A stretch of DNA of 48,864 nt from a virus, in IMG/VR virus record IMGVR_UViG_3300025266_000002, positions 1 through 48,864 of that record; one strand, written 5' to 3'. The notes below the pieces were generated by a model. It worked only from the letters and a program-made list of their open reading frames with translations. It had not been told where the DNA came from and ran no database searches. This document shows, in pieces, positions 42,390 through 48,054 of the stretch (the first letter of the stretch is position 1; every line of letters starts with the position of its first letter). The translations under genes were made by a program, and so were the position numbers.

Positions 42390-42710
42390 ATGGAAACGAA
42401 GCCAACAGAGCACGGCTTTGCGCTTGGCAAGTTCACCGACGCATACAATGTGCCGTGCTCGATCCAAGAGAGCAGCAAGTGCGCAAACGATGACGGCGAA
42501 AGCTACATCTGGCTTGGTTGTGATGAACTCGGGTTGAAGCAATTCATGCCGAACGGCAATCCCGCTTGGCGCGATGTCGACTTGCACGAAGCATTCCCCG
42601 CCGCTGAGTATTTCAGCCACAATACGCGGATGCACCTCACTCAATCACAGGTCCGCGCTTTGCTGCCTCAGTTGCAGTATTTTGCAGACCACGGAACACT
42701 GAAACAATAG
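42390..42710 (+). CDS. Conserved phage protein of accessory regions
   Basis: A 106-aa protein with FTDAYNVPCSIQESSKC, IWLGCDELGLK and the C-terminal MHLTQSQVRALLPQLQYF. This combination is common in small phage proteins that I have seen called hypothetical. ACAATAGGGAAG precedes it. It is the last gene of the rightward accessory set. Confidence 0.75.
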   Translation: METKPTEHGFALGKFTDAYNVPCSIQESSKCANDDGESYIWLGCDELGLKQFMPNGNPAWRDVDLHEAFPAAEYFSHNTRMHLTQSQVRALLPQLQYFADHGTLKQ

Positions 42711-42794
42711 GGACGATTGCCAAGGGCCGCAAGAAATGCAACTTAAACTGAATTTTGCGCCGACCTAACGTGGCGATTGAAAAGGGAGATCATT

Positions 42795-43613
42795 ATGCAA
42801 AATGTAAACGTTAAAGAATTTTGGGAAAAAGGGTATTTGATAATCCCCAACGTGTTCACGCCCGAAGAGATTGAGCAGTATCGCCAAGCCGCGCTTGCAA
42901 CGAAGGCGACAGGTGGCGACCTTCTTCTGCGGCCCGGTTTCAGCGGCATCATCACGGATGGCCGGCTGGCGTCAGTGGCGCGGCAGCTACTTGGTGTTGA
43001 GGATATCCTCTATGCCGGTGACAGCTCGCTAACAATAAACTCCAGCCAGCACGGTTGGCACAAGGACAACGCCGACCGCATGGATGCCGATGCACCTGAT
43101 TGGCAGGGGCGCTATACCCAGCTCCGCTTTGGGGTCTATCTTCAAGACCACCACCAGCACAGCGGCGGGCTTAACCTGCGTGAAGGATCGCACGACATCG
43201 TGGATCTTGCGCGCGGCAAGTGCTTGTACATCCGAACAACGCCCGGCGATCTCGCTGTCTGGAATATGCGGATCACGCACTCTGGCAATGGGGCAATTCT
43301 CAAAGACCCGAATGCGCCTGCGCCGACGCCTGGAGAACTGCCCAAGATTCCTCCAGAGCAACTGGCCCCACTCCACGAGCACCGGATGTCCATATTCGCG
43401 CACCTCGGGGCGAACGACAGCCACGGGGCCAGATATGTGGATTATCTGAAGACTCGAACATACATCGTCAACATGTGGCGTCGTCAGGGCTACAGCGATG
43501 AAGTGCGCCAAGAAGTAAAGCGGGCCGGTATCACGCTTCGGGACATGCCTGCGGAAGTCGCAAACGACCCATCGGCTGGGCTTAATGAAGGCTGGGCACC
43601 CCTTCCGTATTGA
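42795..43613 (+). CDS. Phytanoyl-CoA dioxygenase-family (PhyH) Fe(II)/2-oxoglutarate oxygenase
   Basis: A 272-aa non-haem iron oxygenase. The metal site is HKD at 89-91 (QHGWHKDNAD) with the distal His at about 162 (RITHSGNG), inside a double-stranded beta-helix pattern (YTQLRFGVYLQDHHQHSGGLNLREGSHD). Substrate cannot be told: lipid, small metabolite, or nucleic acid are all possible. ATG 42795 follows AAGGGAGATCATT. The first 60 codons are AT-rich against the surrounding genes, which suggests recent transfer. It sits between the accessory set and the integrase, the usual place for lysogenic cargo. Confidence 0.85.
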   Translation: MQNVNVKEFWEKGYLIIPNVFTPEEIEQYRQAALATKATGGDLLLRPGFSGIITDGRLASVARQLLGVEDILYAGDSSLTINSSQHGWHKDNADRMDADAPDWQGRYTQLRFGVYLQDHHQHSGGLNLREGSHDIVDLARGKCLYIRTTPGDLAVWNMRITHSGNGAILKDPNAPAPTPGELPKIPPEQLAPLHEHRMSIFAHLGANDSHGARYVDYLKTRTYIVNMWRRQGYSDEVRQEVKRAGITLRDMPAEVANDPSAGLNEGWAPLPY

Positions 43614-43618
43614 TTAAT

Positions 43619-43656
43619 CGGGTCATGTGCCCGCATATTTTAGGGCACATGACCCG
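43619..43656. terminator. Bidirectional hairpin between PhyH and integrase
   Basis: CGGGTCATGTGCCC (43619-43632) pairs perfectly with GGGCACATGACCCG (43643-43656), 14 bp, around an AT-rich 10-base loop. It lies between convergent genes, 5 bases past the PhyH stop and 2 before the integrase stop. No clear T-run; termination in both directions is likely from its position. Confidence 0.7.
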
Positions 43657-43658
43657 CG

Positions 43659-44714
43659 TCACATCTCCAATCGCGCCGCCAGGCTCTCCGCAGAGTGGTG
43701 GCCGTACACGCGGTCGACCGTCGTCGCCGTATCTCCCAATAGCTTCCCCACATCGTAGATCGAAACGCCGTCCTGCAGCAAGTGTGTCGCGCGAGAGTGC
43801 CGGATGATGTGCAGGTGCTGCTTGCCTTCCGGCAGACCGACCGCCCTCGCCAGCTTGCGGACGCGCCGGTAGTAATCGGGGTATTGAAACAGCCGGTCGT
43901 CGCCGCCCGTCTCCAGCAATGCCGACACGACCGGCTCCATGGCCTTGAGTATCGGCACGATCGGCTGCCTCTTCTTGGTGGCCTTTTTGTCGGCCGGCTT
44001 CAGGATAATGCGTCGCTCGCGCCAGCGGACCTGGCCACGGGTCAGGTTCTCGATCGAGCGGCGCCGGGCGCCGGTCAAATACAGCAGCCGCAGAAACAGG
44101 CCGACATCACCTTCTGCGTTGTCAGCCGCCGCGAAAAGCGCCTCTAGCTCATCGTGCGCCAGGTACGACACCTCGTCGTCCCGCCCGCCCCCGACCGAAG
44201 GCAGCTCGACGTCGACCGGCACAGCACCGGGCTTACGGTTCTTGACGGCGTGATTGGCCGCGGCGACGAGCACCGTCAGCTCGCGGCGGATCGTCGATGC
44301 GCCAACCGGTTTGTTCCGCCCAGGGCCGCCGCCTACGCGGCCCGCAGCTCTGCCGGCGGCGTACGCTTTGCTGGCCGCGATGTCCGCATCGCGCACCGGC
44401 ATCTCGCCATAGTATTGCTTCAGGGGGTATATCGCGAACTCGTTGCGCTCTGGCGCTGCGCATTTGGCGCGCACGTGTTCGTCCATATATCCATCGAGCA
44501 CCTGCCCGACGGTCAACACACCGTCGCCCTTGGGCTTGCGAAGCTCGCGCCCGTTGATTAAGAACTCGCCGAACCTAAGCTCCGCTTGATCTTTGTCTCG
44601 CGTACGAAGGCTGATGCTTCTTGTTGTGCGCGCGCTCTCGTCGTACCAGAACGCGTAAAAGATTCCGTTATCGCGCGTGTCGAGCCACGGGGTCGTCCTC
44701 TTGGGTCTCGCCAT
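43659..44714 (-). CDS. int: Tyrosine-family integrase
   Basis: A 351-aa site-specific recombinase. N-terminal arm-binding region (NGIFYAFWYDESARTTRSISLRTRD), core-binding helices (about 65-170) and the catalytic domain: R217 in LTGARRRSIENL, H302-x-x-R305 in LHIIRHSRAT, and nucleophile Y337 in VDRVYGHH. The position normally holding LGH reads LLGD. GGGGAG precedes ATG 44714. It should insert the phage at tRNA-Val(CAC), using attP at 47437-47486. The start overlaps the excisionase-like gene by about 150 bases. Confidence 0.93.
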   Translation of the reverse strand: MARPKRTTPWLDTRDNGIFYAFWYDESARTTRSISLRTRDKDQAELRFGEFLINGRELRKPKGDGVLTVGQVLDGYMDEHVRAKCAAPERNEFAIYPLKQYYGEMPVRDADIAASKAYAAGRAAGRVGGGPGRNKPVGASTIRRELTVLVAAANHAVKNRKPGAVPVDVELPSVGGGRDDEVSYLAHDELEALFAAADNAEGDVGLFLRLLYLTGARRRSIENLTRGQVRWRERRIILKPADKKATKKRQPIVPILKAMEPVVSALLETGGDDRLFQYPDYYRRVRKLARAVGLPEGKQHLHIIRHSRATHLLQDGVSIYDVGKLLGDTATTVDRVYGHHSAESLAARLEM

Positions 44715-44863
44715 ATGTTTTTGAACTCCCCTACCTTCCCGATTCCGAAGCGCATGTGCCCGCCTTCGGTTCGGCTGCTTGGCTCGAACTTCCCTTCGTT
44801 CACATAGCGAGTGACCGTGCGGACCGACACGCCGACTTTTTTGGCGAACTCACCGATCTGCAT
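44558..44863 (-). CDS. MerR-type HTH protein, probable excisionase
   Basis: A 101-aa protein. Residues 1-50 are a MerR/Xis winged helix (MQIGEFAKKVGVSVRTVTRYVNEGK, then GGHMRFGIGKV). The C-terminal half is basic and lies in a different frame over the first 157 bases of int. AGGAGC precedes ATG 44863, and TGATG couples it to the preceding gene. Position before int and the HTH type support an excisionase role; a regulator is the alternative. Confidence 0.75.
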   Translation of the reverse strand: MQIGEFAKKVGVSVRTVTRYVNEGKFEPSSRTEGGHMRFGIGKVGEFKNIWRDPRGRPRGSTRAITESFTRSGTTRARAQQEASAFVRETKIKRSLGSASS

Positions 44864-45081
44864 CAATGCTCCTGTTCCTTGACCGCGGACGCGCGGTCAG
44901 AAGACGCGTACGGATTGCGATGTTCGGGGTCCACTTCTTTGCGGCCTTCGTGCCATTCGTACTGCTCCATCGAACCTAGCGTTTCTAAAAACGCGGTATC
45001 GTCGTCCCGCCCTGCTTGGCGGACCTTATCTCGCCGAGGCTGCATGTCTTTCCACCACTGTTGGTCGCGCACCCGAGTCAT
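44863..45081 (-). CDS. Hypothetical basic/acidic small protein (72 aa)
   Basis: Starts MTRVRDQQWWKDMQPRRDK and is highly charged. AGGAGCACTAATTC precedes the ATG. It lies between the repressor and the excisionase-like gene and may modulate the lysogeny switch. No family recognised. Confidence 0.65.
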   Translation of the reverse strand: MTRVRDQQWWKDMQPRRDKVRQAGRDDDTAFLETLGSMEQYEWHEGRKEVDPEHRNPYASSDRASAVKEQEH

Positions 45082-45084
45082 GAA

Positions 45085-45531
45085 TTAGTGCTCCTGTTCC
45101 TTGCTCTTACGCAGGATGGCCAGGATCTCCATGGCGTCTGCCCAATCGAGCGGTTGGTTCACGCGCAGCCAAACTCGGCCGTCGCCCATGTCCTTCAGAT
45201 CCATGTCGGAAGCCATCGCGCCTCGTGCGGTCACGCCGCGGGCCGGCAACAGGTCTTCCTTGGCCACATCGAGCGCAGCCGCCAGCGCGTCAAGGCGCAC
45301 CGGGTTCGGCATGTTGCGGGCGTTCACATATTGGGAGATGGAATCGCGGTTGATGCTGCCTTCGGGCATGTGTTTGGTCGCAGCACGCGCGAGGTCGCTC
45401 TGATTCCAGCCGCGCTTCACCATCTCAGCCTGCAGTTTCCTGGCGAACTCCAGGGCCACGGCATCCCGCGGCGCTGATTTCGGCAGATCGCCATGCGGCT
45501 CTGTGTGTATGGTAAGTCGTCTTTTGGGCAT
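45085..45531 (-). CDS. XRE-family repressor (CI-like)
   Basis: A 148-aa regulator with one HTH: LEFARKLQAEMVKRGWNQSDLARAATKHM, then SINRDSISQYVNARNMPNPVRLDALAAAL. The C-terminal 55 residues (MDLKDMGDGRVWLRVNQPLDWADAMEILAIL) probably dimerise; there is no LexA-type peptidase Ser/Lys pair, so it is not a self-cleaving repressor. ATG 45531 has GGGGGAAC upstream; GTG 45549 is possible. It is read from a promoter whose -35 lies in an inverted repeat (45617-45641), so it probably represses itself. Confidence 0.85.
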   Translation of the reverse strand: MPKRRLTIHTEPHGDLPKSAPRDAVALEFARKLQAEMVKRGWNQSDLARAATKHMPEGSINRDSISQYVNARNMPNPVRLDALAAALDVAKEDLLPARGVTARGAMASDMDLKDMGDGRVWLRVNQPLDWADAMEILAILRKSKEQEH

Positions 45532-45595
45532 CTCAAGTTCCCCCAACACCGGTTCGCTCTCCTTCCGTCCACTATCGTTCTTGCTATATTAACAA

Positions 45596-45641
45596 AGATA
45601 GGTGCCTGTCCTCCGATTTGCAAGAGGCTTTGTCTTGCAAA
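45596..45641 (-). promoter_or_regulatory. Repressor promoter and overlapping operator
   Basis: On the minus strand, -35 CTTGCA (45619-45624) and -10 CTATCT (45596-45601) are 17 apart. The -35 is half of an inverted repeat, TTTGCAAGA (45617-45625) and TCTTGCAAA (45633-45641), a typical self-regulation operator. Beyond it, to 45680, TTTCGACA/TGTCGAAA half-sites related to the dispersed motif occur on both strands, and GCGGGC/GCCCGC forms a small hairpin near 45680. The rest up to 45754 shows no gene. Confidence 0.65.
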
Positions 45642-45754
45642 ATCGAAACTTGTCGGAAAAAGAAGGTTTCGACACATGCGGGCACCGCCCGCGGCGCGCT
45701 TATGCGCGATTTGCGACCGGTTGTCGAGGTGGGGTGCTAAATTTCGAAGGGGGT

Positions 45755-46054
45755 CTAGTCTTTGTTTTTCGTGATCATGTGGGATATCAGCATGTTGAGT
45801 TGCCCTTGCATCGCGGTCAAAGAACCTTCGACCCGCGACCAATGTGACACCATGTCGCTTTCCTTCATCATCTCGTCCCGCGTTCTGTTGACCCGCTCGT
45901 GAAGGGTGGCCACTTCCTTGTCGCAATGATCTCGGGCTTTTGATGTCTTGTGTTCGATGGTGGCGTGGATCTGTCTGTCGCGCACGATGGCGCCGCCTAC
46001 AATCGTCACCAGGGTGGCCGCAATCCCCAACAGCCCTACGACATCTGTGTTCAT
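45755..46054 (-). CDS. Small membrane protein, possible holin
   Basis: A 99-aa protein with one N-terminal membrane helix (VVGLLGIAATLVTIVGGAIV, about 5-24), then a long charged coiled coil (HKTSKARDHCDKEVATLHERVNRTRDEMM). ATG 46054 overlaps the Rz1 stop (ATGA). Location in the lysis cassette suggests a holin or holin regulator, but a single helix with a long soluble coil would be unusual; role uncertain. Confidence 0.65.
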   Translation of the reverse strand: MNTDVVGLLGIAATLVTIVGGAIVRDRQIHATIEHKTSKARDHCDKEVATLHERVNRTRDEMMKESDMVSHWSRVEGSLTAMQGQLNMLISHMITKNKD

Positions 46055-46272
46055 GACCAGCAGCCTTGTTTCTTGCCGAACTCGTCCGTGGATACGACCC
46101 ACCGCGACAACGCCGCTTCTTCCTTCGCCATGCGCACCGGGCTATTCGCCCTGGGTGGCTTTTTCCACCCCGCGCAGTTCGTCGCATTCGTCTGGCAGCC
46201 CGCCAAGACCAATGCAGACATCACGACGGCTGCGGGAGCCCACATCGTTATCGATCGTGTTTCGGGTTTCAT
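46051..46272 (-). CDS. Outer-membrane spanin lipoprotein (Rz1-like)
   Basis: A 73-aa lipoprotein: a short basic start (MKPETRSIT), a hydrophobic segment, and a lipobox LVLAGC at about 22-27, so the mature form begins at Cys. It lies mostly inside the Rz gene in another frame, the classic Rz/Rz1 arrangement. With Rz it fuses inner and outer membranes at the end of lysis. ATG 46272 is the first start that gives a signal peptide. Confidence 0.8.
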   Translation of the reverse strand: MKPETRSITMWAPAAVVMSALVLAGCQTNATNCAGWKKPPRANSPVRMAKEEAALSRWVVSTDEFGKKQGCWS

Positions 46273-46420
46273 GGGCCTCCACCGTGTCCTTGAGTCGTTC
46301 GTTGTCTGTGGCCGTAGAGCTGGCCCAATAGCCTGCGCCGTAGACTGCCGCGCCGACGAGCGAGACCGCGACAAGCACAGCGGCCGCGCGCCCGAGCGGA
46401 GTGGCCAGGAGCGCGATCAC
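46142..46420 (-). CDS. Inner-membrane spanin (Rz-like)
   Basis: A 92-aa protein with an N-terminal anchor (AAAVLVAVSLVGAAVYGAGYW, about 12-32) and a short periplasmic helix (DNERLKDTVEAHETRN). Start GTG 46420 overlaps the endolysin stop as GTGA. Shorter than typical Rz, but the nested Rz1 supports the call. Confidence 0.8.
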   Translation of the reverse strand: MIALLATPLGRAAAVLVAVSLVGAAVYGAGYWASSTATDNERLKDTVEAHETRNTIDNDVGSRSRRDVCIGLGGLPDECDELRGVEKATQGE

Positions 46421-47220
46421 GAGATTTCCGCAATCGCAGAGCGTGCGTTCGACTTCTTCTTGCGGCGATCATAGACGATGTACCCGGCCACTCCGGCGAT
46501 CACGAGCGCCAGCAAGACCCACGGGCCGAAACTGATGAATGTCGCGCTGGTTTCCTTGACGGCTTCTGCCGCCTCTTTCGCCGCCATAGCTGTGCCGGCC
46601 ACGCCGGTGCACGCGGTGCCGACTTCGGTGACGGACACCCTGCCTTCCGCGGCGACGTTCTTGACGACCTGCTCCGTTGCGGGCGGAAGCGCGGCTTTGT
46701 CGAGCCCGCGATGCCGGCGCTGCACTTCTGTGAGCGCTGCGTGCACCTGCGCCACCGACACGCTCGCGCGTTGGCCGCCATAGTGGCCTCTGCCATCCGT
46801 GTTGGGCAATGACGCCCACTCTCGAGCGAGGTTGTTGACGAGGGTGTCGAGCTTCAGCCGCCCGGCCAGCCATTTGTCGATGCCGCGGCCGCCGAGAAGG
46901 TAGCACGCCATGCGGTCCTGCATGTCGCGGTCGAACATGGCGCTGGGGCTGTTGCGCAGCGCGACGTCTATCTTGCGCCGGGTCGTGCGGACGATCTGGT
47001 ACCGACCGAGCGCGGACGAATTGAACGAGTTGCGCGGATGCGCGAGCATGCGCGACTGCAGCGTGTCGATCTGCGCCAGCGTCATGCCCACCAGGTTGAC
47101 GTCGCCGCCGGTGTACGCGCCATAGGCCAGCGTTTCGTTGTAGCCGTCGCCTTTGTCGGTGCCTTCGGACGTCCCGATCAGGTCGAGCATCGGTCGGTAC
47201 ACATAATACTTATCGGGCAT
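46417..47220 (-). CDS. Endolysin (lysozyme-like, GH104-type) with C-terminal membrane helix
   Basis: A 267-aa muralytic enzyme. The catalytic half is of the type seen in alphaproteobacterial phages: LDLIGTSEGTDKGDGYNETLAYGAYTGG (Glu in SEGTDKG the probable acid), SSALGRYQIV, DRMACYLLGGRGIDKWLAGR and GRGHYGGQR. The C-terminal 40 residues hold a membrane helix (WVLLALVIAGVAGYIVY) followed by KKKS, so the protein is anchored at the C-terminus, unlike a SAR endolysin. ATG 47220 has AAAAGGACA upstream; the open frame to 47286 runs through regulatory motifs. Confidence 0.88.
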   Translation of the reverse strand: MPDKYYVYRPMLDLIGTSEGTDKGDGYNETLAYGAYTGGDVNLVGMTLAQIDTLQSRMLAHPRNSFNSSALGRYQIVRTTRRKIDVALRNSPSAMFDRDMQDRMACYLLGGRGIDKWLAGRLKLDTLVNNLAREWASLPNTDGRGHYGGQRASVSVAQVHAALTEVQRRHRGLDKAALPPATEQVVKNVAAEGRVSVTEVGTACTGVAGTAMAAKEAAEAVKETSATFISFGPWVLLALVIAGVAGYIVYDRRKKKSNARSAIAEIS

Positions 47221-47233
47221 CGACACTGTCCTT

Positions 47234-47277
47234 TTGTCGAAACTTGAACGTAGGAATGTTGTCTCATCTTTCAACAA
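47234..47277. promoter_or_regulatory. Two opposed copies of the dispersed motif before the endolysin
   Basis: TTGTCGAAACTTGAA on the plus strand (47234-47248) faces TTGTTGAAAGATGAG on the minus strand (47263-47277), 14 bases apart and 14-57 bases upstream of the endolysin start. The only head-to-head pair in the genome. Confidence 0.55.
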
Positions 47278-47312
47278 GTATGGCAAGACCTGCCTCTGAA
47301 AAGCATGTCGAG

Positions 47313-47348
47313 GATTGCTCCGTTAACTGCGCAGTTAACGGAGCAATC
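47313..47348. other. Perfect 36-bp palindrome
   Basis: GATTGCTCCGTTAACTGC (47313-47330) is followed at once by its exact reverse complement (47331-47348), so there is no loop. It sits 90 bases from attP between the end of the replication operon and the lysis genes. It lacks a T-run for termination. Possible roles: site for a dimeric protein, replication or integration control, or end of the early transcript. Confidence 0.8.
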
Positions 47349-47436
47349 TGTCGCGTTTCTCAGGTTTCACGATGCCGATAAGAGCAATGTTTTCAGCAAA
47401 ACTTTGTCGAATGTTGTCAGTTTTTAGGTTCGAAAA

Positions 47437-47486
47437 CTGCCTTCACACGGCAGGGGTCACAGGTTCAATCCCTGTCGCGCCCACCA
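47437..47486 (+). other. attP: attP core: 3' half of a tRNA-Val(CAC) gene
   Basis: The 50 bases fold as the 3' part of a tRNA: anticodon stem CTGCC/GGCAG (47437-47441/47449-47453) with loop TTCACAC (anticodon CAC at 47444-47446), variable GGGTC, T-arm ACAGG/CCTGT with loop TTCAATC, acceptor strand CGCGCCC, A, and encoded CCA (47484-47486). The 5' half is absent. Carrying the tRNA 3' end is the normal way for an integrase to rebuild the target gene after insertion. Confidence 0.88.
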
Positions 47487-47500
47487 CCTAAACCACTGAA

Positions 47501-47755
47501 TTAGCTTCGAAAATTAACATACGCGACATTGTCGGTTCGACAACTTTCGCGATGCACTGCTCCGCTAAAAGCCATATTCAGTTTGGCAACCCTGGCCACG
47601 GCGGAATTTAATTCCGCAAGCGATTCAAGGCTCTGTTGTCGAAAGAACGCACCGGCTGCGCGTTCGAGCTCGCCTGCGGCAAAAAGATACTCCGGCAGCC
47701 CGCCGTAGCGTTCTGACGTGTCGCGGAGACTGTTTGTGATCTGTGCTATGTTCAT
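47501..47755 (-). CDS. Hypothetical protein, last gene of the replication operon
   Basis: An 84-aa, mainly helical protein (MNIAQITNSLRDTSERYGGLP, then AAGAFFRQQSLESLAELNSAVARV). ATG 47755 overlaps the previous stop as ATGA. It ends 15 bases from attP, so it would be the prophage's terminal gene on that side. Unknown function. Confidence 0.7.
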   Translation of the reverse strand: MNIAQITNSLRDTSERYGGLPEYLFAAGELERAAGAFFRQQSLESLAELNSAVARVAKLNMAFSGAVHRESCRTDNVAYVNFRS

Positions 47756-48054
47756 TTGCGCCACGAGCCTTTCTTCACGTCGAACCCATTCAGACGGTTC
47801 GCGTCCTTCAATTCCGTCAGCTTGTCCCGAAAACAGCCTTCCGGATCGTTTTTGAGTTCGAACTGCTTGATCTGCACGCCCACATGCACCGGGCCTTCGA
47901 TTTTTGCGTACTGCGGGTTTCCGGGCGCGTTCCACACTGCGGCCAGCGTCAAATCCGCACCCGTTGGCATGCGGACGACGCGATCAGCCGACTTGCACAG
48001 GTTGCGGAACTGCGTTTCGAAAAGACGAGCGTAGCGCCCAAGTTTCGTGGTCAT
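47752..48054 (-). CDS. Hypothetical protein downstream of DNA polymerase
   Basis: A 100-aa protein from ATG 48054 (MTTKLGRYARLFETQFRN), which overlaps the polymerase stop as ATGA with AGGAA before it. Beta-rich middle (HVGVQIKQFELKNDPEG). It contains no known motif; coupling suggests an accessory to replication. Confidence 0.7.
   Translation of the reverse strand: MTTKLGRYARLFETQFRNLCKSADRVVRMPTGADLTLAAVWNAPGNPQYAKIEGPVHVGVQIKQFELKNDPEGCFRDKLTELKDANRLNGFDVKKGSWRK

Noticed and set aside
47313-47348. Protelomerase (linear plasmid-phage) telomere site
   Set aside because: The palindrome is suggestive, but there is no protelomerase gene, an integrase and a tRNA attP core are present, and the sequence closes as a circle.
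47437-47486. A working tRNA gene
   Set aside because: Only the 3' half is present; no matching acceptor 5' strand or D arm lies upstream.
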